A stretch of 10,532 nt of DNA, taken from assembly GCA_023412845.1 (NCBI GenBank), contig JAEZRH010000120.1:1-10532 (forward strand), in the 5' to 3' direction. Position numbers and translations under genes: made by a program. The notes under the pieces were generated by a model, which worked only from the letters and a program-made list of their open reading frames with translations, did no database searches and was not told the origin of the DNA. This document shows, in pieces, positions 1 through 5,020 of this stretch. How positions within the stretch are numbered: the first letter of the stretch is position 1; every line of letters starts with the position of its first letter. This stretch comes from Bacillota bacterium (GTDB lineage Bacteria > Bacillota > Clostridia > Oscillospirales > Acutalibacteraceae).

Positions 1-61
1 GGCTTGAACACTCGTCATTATATCAGAACGGTGATGCTCTTTGCTTAAGCTTTTAATCTCA

Positions 62-87
62 CGCGCGTAGCGCGCGGGTTTTCGTTT
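62..87 (+). terminator. Probable intrinsic terminator of an upstream plus-strand gene
   Basis: CGCGCG at 62-67 pairs perfectly with 71-76 across a 3-base loop, followed by GGTTTTCGTTT. A GC-only stem followed by a T-rich run is the normal Rho-independent terminator shape. It would end a transcript entering from left of the window. The loop of three bases is tight and the T-run is interrupted, so strength is uncertain. Confidence 0.5.
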
Positions 88-127
88 CCCAAACGGCAAG
101 ACGTTTGGAAAACCTGCTAAAGCAGAC

Positions 128-171
128 CGAAAATGAGCATACCCTTCGCATCGGGTATGCTCATCTTTTCG
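128..171. terminator. Likely bidirectional intrinsic terminator
   Basis: ATGAGCATACCC at 133-144 pairs perfectly with 153-164 around an 8-base loop. The right side is followed by CTTTTC and the left side is preceded by GAAA(A), so both transcripts have a T-run after the stem. Allowing single-base bulges the pairing extends to about 128-171. It lies about 130 bases past the stop of the minus-strand LacI-type gene and is the best candidate for that gene's terminator, as well as a backup for anything coming in from the left. Confidence 0.7.
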
Positions 172-301
172 CTTTGCTGAAATTCACGGCGGAGCGAAGC
201 GGGCTTAGCCCGCGGGGAGCTGTCTTTGACTGTCCGGGCAGGGAACGGCCCGGAATCCGCACGGCACATCACTCCCGGCCGTACCTATAGGCTGTGCCTG
301 C

Positions 302-1300
302 CTATGCCTGTCGGGGTCTTCCGGTGGATTCGCGCACGACGAGCTGCGGCATGAGCAGCATGCGGTTGATGCAGTTGCCCTGCATGATCTGCTCGAGCAG
401 CAGGCTGACGTTTTTGCCGATGGCCAGACGGTCCTGGCGGATGGTCGTCAGCGGCGGCGTGGCATAGGCAGCGACGGGGATGTCGTCGAATCCGACGACG
501 CTCATGTCGTCCGGCACGCGCAGGCCCTCGCGGTACAGCTCCCGCAGAACGCTGTGGGCGATGAGGTCGCTCGCGCAGACGATGGCCGTCGCGCCCGCGC
601 GGGCGAACCGGCCGACGAATTCGTCGGCGCAGTCTTTGTTGAAGTCGCCGTGGGCGATCAGCTCTTCGTTCACGGGCAGGCCGAAGTGCTCCAGGCCCAT
701 GCGGAAGCCCGTCAGGCGTTCCCTGGAAACGCGGCTCTGCACTTCGCCGTTGAGCATGGCGATCTTTTTGTGCCCCAGCCCCGCCAGATGTTCCACCGCG
801 CAGAAGACGCCCTGCTGGTTGTCGACCCCCACGCAGGCCACGTGCGGATTGTACACGACGTTGTCGAGCAGAATGGTGGGGACGGTCGTTTTCTGGAGCT
901 GGCTGAGGAAGTTGTCGTGCAGCACGAACCCCAGCAGAAAGCCCGCGGAATAGTGGTTGACGTGCATATACTCCTCGTAGTTCCATACGGAATCCTCGTT
1001 GAGGGCCATGGGGACGATGGAGATGTCCCACTGCTTGCTGGCGGCCGCCAGACGGAACCCCACGATGATGTCGTAGCCGAACTGCTCAATGTGCTCGTAC
1101 CCCATATTCTCTATAAAAACACAGATGCGCGCGTTGCCCTGGGAAGATGTCCCCTGCCGTGGGACGTAGCCCATCTTCAGCGCCGTGTCGAGCACGAGGC
1201 GGCGCGTCGCGCTGCTGATGTCGCTCGCATTGTTCAGCCCCTTGGAAACGGTGCTGACGGAAAGATTCAGTTTTTTTGCAATGTCCCGGATGGTTGTCAT
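302..1300 (-). CDS. LacI/GalR-family transcriptional regulator
   Basis: A 332-residue protein with the full LacI-family plan. Residues 3-23 form the helix-turn-helix (TIRDIAKKLNLSVSTVSK), and residues 60-325 form the periplasmic-binding-protein-like effector domain with family motifs such as SRERLTGFRMGL (192-203), CASDLIAHSVL (242-252), VPDDMSVVGFDDIP (262-275) and LTTIRQD (284-290). Such proteins are usually repressors that release DNA on binding a sugar or sugar phosphate; the ligand cannot be read from the sequence. The start is supported by an AGGTGA ribosome site seven bases or so upstream. No sugar-uptake or catabolic gene lies beside it in this window, so the target may be remote or left of the window. 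Its promoter carries a palindromic candidate operator, which suggests autoregulation. The hinge (46-58) lacks the usual alanine/leucine pattern. Family assignment is firm, regulon unknown. Confidence 0.93.
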   Translation of the reverse strand: MTTIRDIAKKLNLSVSTVSKGLNNASDISSATRRLVLDTALKMGYVPRQGTSSQGNARICVFIENMGYEHIEQFGYDIIVGFRLAAASKQWDISIVPMALNEDSVWNYEEYMHVNHYSAGFLLGFVLHDNFLSQLQKTTVPTILLDNVVYNPHVACVGVDNQQGVFCAVEHLAGLGHKKIAMLNGEVQSRVSRERLTGFRMGLEHFGLPVNEELIAHGDFNKDCADEFVGRFARAGATAIVCASDLIAHSVLRELYREGLRVPDDMSVVGFDDIPVAAYATPPLTTIRQDRLAIGKNVSLLLEQIMQGNCINRMLLMPQLVVRESTGRPRQA

Positions 1301-1332
1301 TTGATCACCTGCGTTACGGCCCTTTCACGAAT

Positions 1333-1342
1333 GTTTCGAAAC
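1333..1342. promoter_or_regulatory. Candidate LacI-family operator
   Basis: GTTTCGAAAC is a perfect 10-bp palindrome with a central CG, the kind of site LacI/GalR-family dimers usually bind. It begins directly after the inferred transcription start of the regulator gene (about 1343, minus strand), a position where binding would block the promoter. A matching half site (AAGTTTCG) occurs at 1421-1428. That the neighbouring regulator binds here is inference. Confidence 0.55.
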
Positions 1343-1349
1343 TTCCTCG

Positions 1350-1378
1350 ATTTTATCATGCCGCGGGCCGTCCGTCAA
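1350..1378 (-). promoter_or_regulatory. SigA-type promoter of the LacI-family gene
   Basis: Read on the minus strand: -35 TTGACG (1373-1378), 17-base spacer, -10 TAAAAT (1350-1355). Five of six bases match the consensus in each box, the spacing is ideal, and an A/T-rich stretch (about 1380-1400) lies just upstream as an UP-like element. It points at the regulator gene starting at 1300, giving a leader of about 40 bases. Confidence 0.75.
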
Positions 1379-1465
1379 ATAAATTTTTAACAATTTTCAT
1401 CGCTTTTATTTGTTCCGTCAAAGTTTCGCACCGCAGGATCGGAAATCCGTGGAACAGCCGCCTTT

Positions 1466-1509
1466 ATTTCCAAAAAATATGAATGGGGGAAGGACGTAAT
1501 TTCCAAAAA
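1466..1509. repeat. 11-bp direct repeat spaced 33 bp upstream of the motA promoter
   Basis: ATTTCCAAAAA occurs at 1466-1476 and again at 1499-1509, both on the plus strand. The start-to-start distance is 33 bp, close to three helical turns, so both copies face the same side of the DNA. The second copy ends three bases before the -35 box of the SigA-like promoter. The arrangement resembles tandem activator sites, but two copies alone do not prove it. Confidence 0.5.
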
Positions 1510-1512
1510 TCC

Positions 1513-1541
1513 TTGCAAGCCGGTCACAGCTATGTTATGAT
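1513..1541 (+). promoter_or_regulatory. SigA-type promoter upstream of motA
   Basis: -35 TTGCAA (1513-1518), 17-base spacer, -10 TATGAT (1536-1541). Four to five bases match in each box at ideal spacing. Transcription would start near 1548 and give motA a leader of about 155 bases. Together with the sites listed around it, this accounts for most of the 404-bp gap between the regulator and motA; I see no gene in that gap. Confidence 0.65.
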
Positions 1542-1569
1542 AAGCAATGTGTTATAGGGAGAATAGGTG

Positions 1570-1596
1570 CAAAATCTAACCGGAAGCTCCCGATGT
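1570..1596 (+). promoter_or_regulatory. Candidate flagellar sigma-28/SigD promoter for motA
   Basis: CAAAATCT (1570-1577), 11 bases, CCCGATGT (1589-1596). The known flagellar sigma consensus is TAAAGTTT, 11 bases, GCCGATAA (SigD of Bacillus is similar). Here three of four core -35 bases and the CCGAT core of the -10 box are present at exactly the expected spacing. motAB is a classic late flagellar target of this sigma factor, which raises the prior. The match is imperfect, so it remains a candidate. Confidence 0.45.
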
Positions 1597-1637
1597 ATGT
1601 TTCATGCGGATTTTTCGCCTTCACATATGCGTTTTTC

Positions 1638-1659
1638 CGACTGGTAAGTCGACTTTTTT
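1638..1659 (+). terminator. Terminator-like hairpin in the motA leader
   Basis: CGACT (1638-1642) pairs with AGTCG (1647-1651) over a 4-base loop, followed by AC and six T residues (1654-1659). It lies 45 bases before the motA start and downstream of both candidate promoters, so it could act as an attenuator. The stem is only five base pairs, so it may be weak. CGGAA at 1581-1585 could pair with TTCCG at 1635-1639 and disrupt it; that short match may be chance. Confidence 0.35.
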
Positions 1660-1704
1660 CATGCGTTTTCTCTATATTTTGGCAAAAAGAGGGTATGTCG
1701 GAAG

Positions 1705-2508
1705 ATGGATATCTCAACAATCATCGGGTTGCTCGTCGCGCTGGGCGGCATCATCGGCGGCTTTCTTATGGACCACGGGCACCTACAGTCGCTTGTTCTT
1801 CTCAGTCCGTTCCTCATCGTTGTAGTCGGCACCATAGGCGCAACTATCATTTCTTTTGGTCTGAACGGATTTACGGGTGCGTTCAAGGCCCTGTTCGCAA
1901 GCTATTCCAAGAAGAATCAGCCGGACCCCGATAGTCTCATCAAGAAAATCTGCGAGCTTGCAAACATCTGCCGCTCGGAAGGCCTTCTGCAGCTGCAGAC
2001 CAGAATGACGGATCCGGATCTCAACGGAGAAAACTACCTGATGCTGAAAGAGGCCATGCTGCTGGCCACGGACATGAAGGACGTGGAAAACATGCAGACG
2101 ACTCTCGAGGCGGATATCCACTCCTACACGCTGAAAAAGCAGATGGAAATAGACGTTCTGGAAGGGGCGGGCGGCTTTTCGCCCACGCTGGGCATTATCG
2201 GCACGGTCATGGGACTGGTACAGGTGCTCTCCAATATTTCGGACGCAAATTCCCTCGCGCAATCCATCGCCACGGCCTTTATCGCGACGCTGTACGGCAT
2301 CGTTTTCGCAAACGTATTTTACCTCCCCTCCGCAAACCACCTGAAGGTCTGCCTCAAGCGCCAGACCATCTACCGCGAAATGATCATCGACGGCATGTGC
2401 ATGCTGGCAAGCGGCGAAAGCTCGCGCAATATTGAAAACAAGCTGGCCCTTTACTACCATGCGTTCGAAGGCGGCGAAAAGAAATACAAGGCCGGAATCG
2501 AGAACTGA
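1705..2508 (+). CDS. motA: Flagellar motor stator protein MotA
   Basis: A 267-residue inner-membrane protein, normal length for MotA. Four membrane segments are visible at about 2-22, 31-51, 157-177 and 185-207, with the large cytoplasmic loop between the second and third. The MotA/TolQ/ExbB core GGFSPTLGIIGTVMGLV (156-172) and the later P208 match the two conserved prolines. The first residues MDISTIIGLL are typical of MotA and fix the start at 1705; the ribosome site is AAAGAGGG at 1686-1693. With MotB it forms the ion-driven stator whose cytoplasmic loop pushes FliG. In that loop the usual R-x-E-G-L-L-x-L-E reads RSEGLLQLQ (90-98), so the customary glutamate is glutamine. motB follows after 20 bases, in the same operon. 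Related TolQ/ExbB proteins are excluded by length and by the partner gene. Confidence 0.93.
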   Translation: MDISTIIGLLVALGGIIGGFLMDHGHLQSLVLLSPFLIVVVGTIGATIISFGLNGFTGAFKALFASYSKKNQPDPDSLIKKICELANICRSEGLLQLQTRMTDPDLNGENYLMLKEAMLLATDMKDVENMQTTLEADIHSYTLKKQMEIDVLEGAGGFSPTLGIIGTVMGLVQVLSNISDANSLAQSIATAFIATLYGIVFANVFYLPSANHLKVCLKRQTIYREMIIDGMCMLASGESSRNIENKLALYYHAFEGGEKKYKAGIEN

Positions 2509-2528
2509 ACTGGAGTTGAGTTTTCATC

Positions 2529-3440
2529 ATGAAAAGCAAGAAATCTTCCGGTGAAGAGCCCAAGCAGGACGGCAATCGATGGACCCTGACCTACCTCGAC
2601 ATGATCACGCTGCTGTTCGCCCTGTTCATCATGCTGTACGCGATGAGCTCCATCAATGAAAAAAAATACGAAGCCGTCGCGAAGAGCTTCCACATCGCCC
2701 TGAACAACACCGTGACGACCGCGTCGGGCGACGGCCTGGGTACGGGGACGGGCTTTGGCAACGGCGTGGCGGCCTCCGACGCCGACAGCATCGACCTGAG
2801 CACGCTTCAGCCCAGCAGTTCTTCCGGCTTGTCCTCCGGGGCAAACGGCCCTGTCAACGACGCGCTGACGGAAATCTACAACGTTCTGTCGGAATATATC
2901 AAGCAGAACAATCTGCAGAATGAGATTGGCCTTGAAGACATGGGCACCTACGTGCAGATTCATCTTAAGGACGTCGTGCTGTTCAAGGGCAACAGCGCCG
3001 AGGTCCTGCCGACAAGCGAACCTATCCTGAAAGAGATCGAGCAAGCGCTCGGAAAAGTATACACCCGCGTGGACCACATCACCATCAGCGGCCATACCGC
3101 GGATGTTGTGGTGGACCCCTAAAACAGCGACGCGCTTTCATGGCAGCTCTCGACAGACCGCGCCGTCACGGTGCTCAATGAGCTGATCCGCAACGGCCTT
3201 CCGGAAAGCAAGCTCTCCATTCAGGGATACGCCCATTACGACCCCATCGCTCCGAACAACACGGAAGAAGGCCGCTCGAAAAACCGCAGGGTAGAGATCA
3301 CAATTTACAAAAACCCAGTTGAGGGCATGGGCCCGACCGGTCGCGCATCGTCTTCCGCGGCTTCCGTGTCTTCTTCCGCCGCAGCTTCTTCGGCGGCTTC
3401 CCCGCAGGGTTCGGCTTCCGCGCAGGCCGCTTCCCACTGA
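2529..3440 (+). pseudogene. motB: motB, interrupted by an in-frame TAA
   Basis: Without the stop at codon 198 this frame would encode about 303 residues, a normal MotB. The first part (2529-3122, 197 residues) has a cytoplasmic tail, one membrane helix at about 18-40 and the proton-binding aspartate D24 in TYLDMITLLF, then a Gly/Ser-rich linker and the first half of the OmpA-like domain (YVQIHLKDVVLF, 141-152; ITISGHTADV, 184-193). After the stop the same frame goes on with the second half: SWQLSTDRAVTVLN (204-217), LSIQGYAHYDPIAPNN and GRSKNRRVEITI (248-259), ending in a Ser/Ala-rich tail and TGA at 3438-3440. The truncated product would lack the conserved S-x-x-R-A arginine (R211) and the rest of the wall-binding fold. 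A single base change or a base-call error explains it best. A GTG at 3171 has no ribosome site, so separate translation of the second part is unlikely. The SD GGAG (2512-2515) sits 13 bases from the start, rather far. Confidence 0.85.
3120..3122 (+). other. Premature TAA codon inside motB
   Basis: The codons read GAC CCC TAA AAC AGC GAC. Homology runs on in the same frame on both sides, so no frameshift is involved. One substitution from AAA, CAA or GAA would create it. TAA also serves as a true stop in this window (end of the VanW gene, 6650-6652), so reassignment of TAA as a sense codon is not supported. Confidence 0.9.
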
Positions 3441-3457
3441 GCGGGCACGGTGCCCGC
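3441..3457. other. GC hairpin directly after the motB stop
   Basis: GCGGGC (3441-3446) pairs with GCCCGC (3452-3457) over a 5-base loop, starting on the first base after the TGA. No T-run follows, so it is not a terminator by itself; it may protect the 3' end of the message or simply reflect high GC. The same stem sequence forms the hairpin at 199-213. Confidence 0.35.
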
Positions 3458-3507
3458 GCGGCCAAGCCCCGCCGTTCAGCACGGCGAAAACGAATAGTAT
3501 AATTTCG

Positions 3508-3541
3508 GCGGGAGAGTCTAAAAAACTGCTCCCGCTTTTTT
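3508..3541 (+). terminator. Intrinsic terminator of the motAB operon
   Basis: GCGGGAG (3508-3514) pairs with CTCCCGC (3529-3535), extended by AGT/ACT across a one-base bulge, with an A-rich loop and six T residues immediately after (3536-3541). It lies 67 bases past the motB stop. This is a textbook Rho-independent terminator on the plus strand; read on the minus strand it lacks a T-run, so it does not serve the converging glycosyltransferase gene. Confidence 0.9.
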
Positions 3542-3644
3542 ATCTGAACCTGAAGTTTTCTCCGTACCCCCATGGCAGGGCTTGAGAGCGGGCACAGTCT
3601 GCAGACGAGAGCGTCCCTCGACCGGCTATATGCAATAATTACGT

Positions 3645-3659
3645 GCAGGCTCAGCCTGC
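3645..3659 (-). other. Hairpin enclosing the glycosyltransferase stop codon
   Basis: GCAGGC (3645-3650) and GCCTGC (3654-3659) form a perfect 6-bp stem whose 3-base loop is exactly the TGA stop codon of the minus-strand gene (3651-3653). No T-run follows on the minus strand, so a simple terminator is not indicated. It may be chance in GC-rich DNA. Confidence 0.4.
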
Positions 3660-4796
3660 GCCCGGCTGCGGCCGCGGGGGCACCCCGCCGCACAGCTCAC
3701 GGGTCAGCGCAAGGATATTTTCGGCGGAATGGGACTTGTCGAACTCCGCGCAGGAATTGCGCATGGAGTCGAGTCGGCGGCTGTCTTCCAGCAGCGAGCG
3801 GATGACCTCGCCGCAGTCCGCGCCGGGCGTGAGCTTGACCGCCATGTCGTGGCTCAGGAGGAAATCGGCGTTGTCCTGCTCCTGGCCGGGAATGGCGTCG
3901 AACACGGCGAGCGGGATGTTGCACGCGAGCGCCTCGGACACCGTGAGCCCGCCCGGCTTGGTGATGAGCAAATCGGCGGCGTGCATGTAGTTTTCCACCT
4001 CGTCGGTGAAATAGACCAGCTTCGTGGCCCTTGGGCTCGCGGCGATCTCCTGCTTGAAAGCCGCGTACAGCTTCTCGTTCCGTCCGGTGATGACGACGCA
4101 CTGCAGCGGGATTTCCGTGCTCACAATCTGACGGTAGATGGAGAGGATATTCGTCACGCCGAAGCTTCCCGCCATGATGAGCAGAGTCGGCAGGGAGGGG
4201 TCGAGGCCGAACCGTTTGAGGAGCTGGCGCTTGTCCGCCTGGGTGAAAAACACGTTCTCGACCGGAATGCCGAAGGGGTATATCTTTCGCGCCGGCACTC
4301 CCATCGCCTCCATCTGGGGGATCATGGCGGCGTCCGCGACCACGTAGGCGTCGACGTAGTCGCCGATCCACGCGCGGTGGGGGCCGTAATCTGTCATCAG
4401 GGTGATGAGCGGTACCGTCACGTCGCCGGTCTTTTTCAGGTGCGACACCATCTCGGAAACGAATGGATGCGTGGAAATGACGGCGTCCGGCCGGCGCTCT
4501 TCGATCACGGGCAGCAGCAGGCGGCTGAAAACGACCGTGTTCCAGTCCAGCAGACGGGAAAGCGGACTTTCCCGGTTTGTGGCGTCATAAAGCCTGCCGA
4601 ACAGCTTCGGGGTCTTTACGGCGAGGATGCGGTACCCGTCGCAGACGGTCTTGTCCAGCACGGCGCTCATGTTCTTGAATGCGTCTACAACCTCGACCTG
4701 CGACTGCGGGTCATTTTTTTCAATGTATGACTTCACTGCGCGGGAAGCCCGCAGGTGGCCGCCGCCCGTGGCGGCTGAGAGAATCAGGATCTTCAT
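3651..4796 (-). CDS. UgtP/MGDG-synthase-type diacylglycerol glycosyltransferase
   Basis: A 381-residue protein of glycosyltransferase family GT28. The N-terminal MGDG-synthase domain opens with ILSAATGGGHLRAS (5-18), the glycine-rich lipid-acceptor loop, and continues with STHPFVSEM (108-116) and LMTDYGPHRAWI (133-144). The C-terminal nucleotide-sugar half has LLIMAGSFG (205-213), VITGRN (235-240), ITKPGGLTVSEAL (278-290) and PGQEQDNA (303-310), the usual UDP-sugar binding signature. Family members move glucose or galactose from UDP-sugar to diacylglycerol at the cytoplasmic face of the membrane, making glycolipids and anchors for lipoteichoic acid-like polymers. MurG is related but carries a different N-terminal domain. 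The start is well placed: GAAAGGAG lies eight bases upstream. The last ten residues are Pro/Gly-rich and not conserved. It is divergent from the VanW gene and convergent with motAB. The exact sugar and number of sugars added cannot be read. Confidence 0.88.
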   Translation of the reverse strand: MKILILSAATGGGHLRASRAVKSYIEKNDPQSQVEVVDAFKNMSAVLDKTVCDGYRILAVKTPKLFGRLYDATNRESPLSRLLDWNTVVFSRLLLPVIEERRPDAVISTHPFVSEMVSHLKKTGDVTVPLITLMTDYGPHRAWIGDYVDAYVVADAAMIPQMEAMGVPARKIYPFGIPVENVFFTQADKRQLLKRFGLDPSLPTLLIMAGSFGVTNILSIYRQIVSTEIPLQCVVITGRNEKLYAAFKQEIAASPRATKLVYFTDEVENYMHAADLLITKPGGLTVSEALACNIPLAVFDAIPGQEQDNADFLLSHDMAVKLTPGADCGEVIRSLLEDSRRLDSMRNSCAEFDKSHSAENILALTRELCGGVPPRPQPGAG

Positions 4797-4848
4797 TGGT
4801 CCGCTCCTTTCACGCGACTGCGTGTCGGCAAATCAAATATTACGGTTT

Positions 4849-4857
4849 AGTATAGCA
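4849..4857 (-). promoter_or_regulatory. Extended -10 promoter of the glycosyltransferase gene
   Basis: On the minus strand TGCTATACT contains a -10 box TATACT (4849-4854) with the TG motif of an extended -10 promoter. No good -35 box is found at 16-18 bases, which such promoters tolerate. The resulting leader is about 45 bases and holds a small hairpin CACGC/GCGTG (4811-4824) just before the ribosome site. Confidence 0.55.
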
Positions 4858-4908
4858 TATATTTCCTCGGGAATCCATACGGGCTTCCGGATGGAACGAA
4901 GCTGTAAC

Positions 4909-4937
4909 TTTACTTTCAGGCTTCTGCGTCCTATAAT
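4909..4937 (+). promoter_or_regulatory. SigA-type promoter of the VanW gene
   Basis: -35 TTTACT (4909-4914), 17-base spacer, perfect -10 TATAAT (4932-4937). It drives the VanW gene starting at 5021 and lies back to back with the promoter of the divergent glycosyltransferase gene, 52 bp between the two -10 ends of interest, so one regulator could control both. Confidence 0.75.
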
Positions 4938-4953
4938 AATGGCACAGGCCGCT

Positions 4954-4996
4954 GGCATTTTATGCCTGCCCGGAAAAGCCGGAATCGCGCTCCGGC
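4954..4996 (+). other. Two small hairpins in the VanW leader
   Basis: GGCAT/ATGCC (4954-4958 with 4962-4966, loop TTT) and GCCGGA/TCCGGC (4978-4983 with 4991-4996) stand in the roughly 75-base leader before the ribosome site TGGAGGT (5009-5015). Neither is followed by a T-run. I do not recognise a known riboswitch class. Confidence 0.35.
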
Positions 4997-5020
4997 GGCG
5001 GCCGGTTTTGGAGGTACCAC

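Larger units (their letters stand above)
1..301. other. Non-coding region with a series of hairpins
   Basis: I see no convincing complete gene here. Plus-strand frame 1 is open from the window edge to a TAA at 46-48 and could be the last 15 codons of an upstream gene, but it is too short to name. Behind it come hairpins at 62-76 (CGCGCG/CGCGCG, loop TAG), 89-108 (CCAAACG/CGTTTGG, loop GCAAGA), 133-164 (12-bp perfect stem) and 199-213 (GCGGGC/GCCCGC, loop TTA). The dense hairpins and the end of the minus-strand regulator gene at 302 suggest a convergent terminator region. Confidence 0.5.

Noticed and set aside
554..1390. Long open frame (278 codons) on the plus strand opposite the LacI-type gene
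   Set aside because: It is the antisense shadow of a clear LacI-family gene, has no family motifs, and its composition reflects GC-rich codons of the real gene.
1548..1640. Cyclic-di-GMP riboswitch in the motA leader
   Set aside because: The conserved GEMM-I blocks (GGCAAACC and GACGCAAAGC) and the GEMM-II core could not be found.
3171..3440. Separate gene for the second half of MotB starting at GTG 3171
   Set aside because: No ribosome site precedes it and the conserved domain begins upstream of it in the same frame, so it is the remainder of motB.
3498..3503. Perfect TATAAT box after motB
   Set aside because: The matching -35 position is poor and the strong terminator begins five bases later, so a functional promoter is unlikely.
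3729..4730. Long open frame (333 codons) on the plus strand opposite the glycosyltransferase
   Set aside because: It mirrors the conserved GT28 gene and shows no domain or ribosome site of its own.
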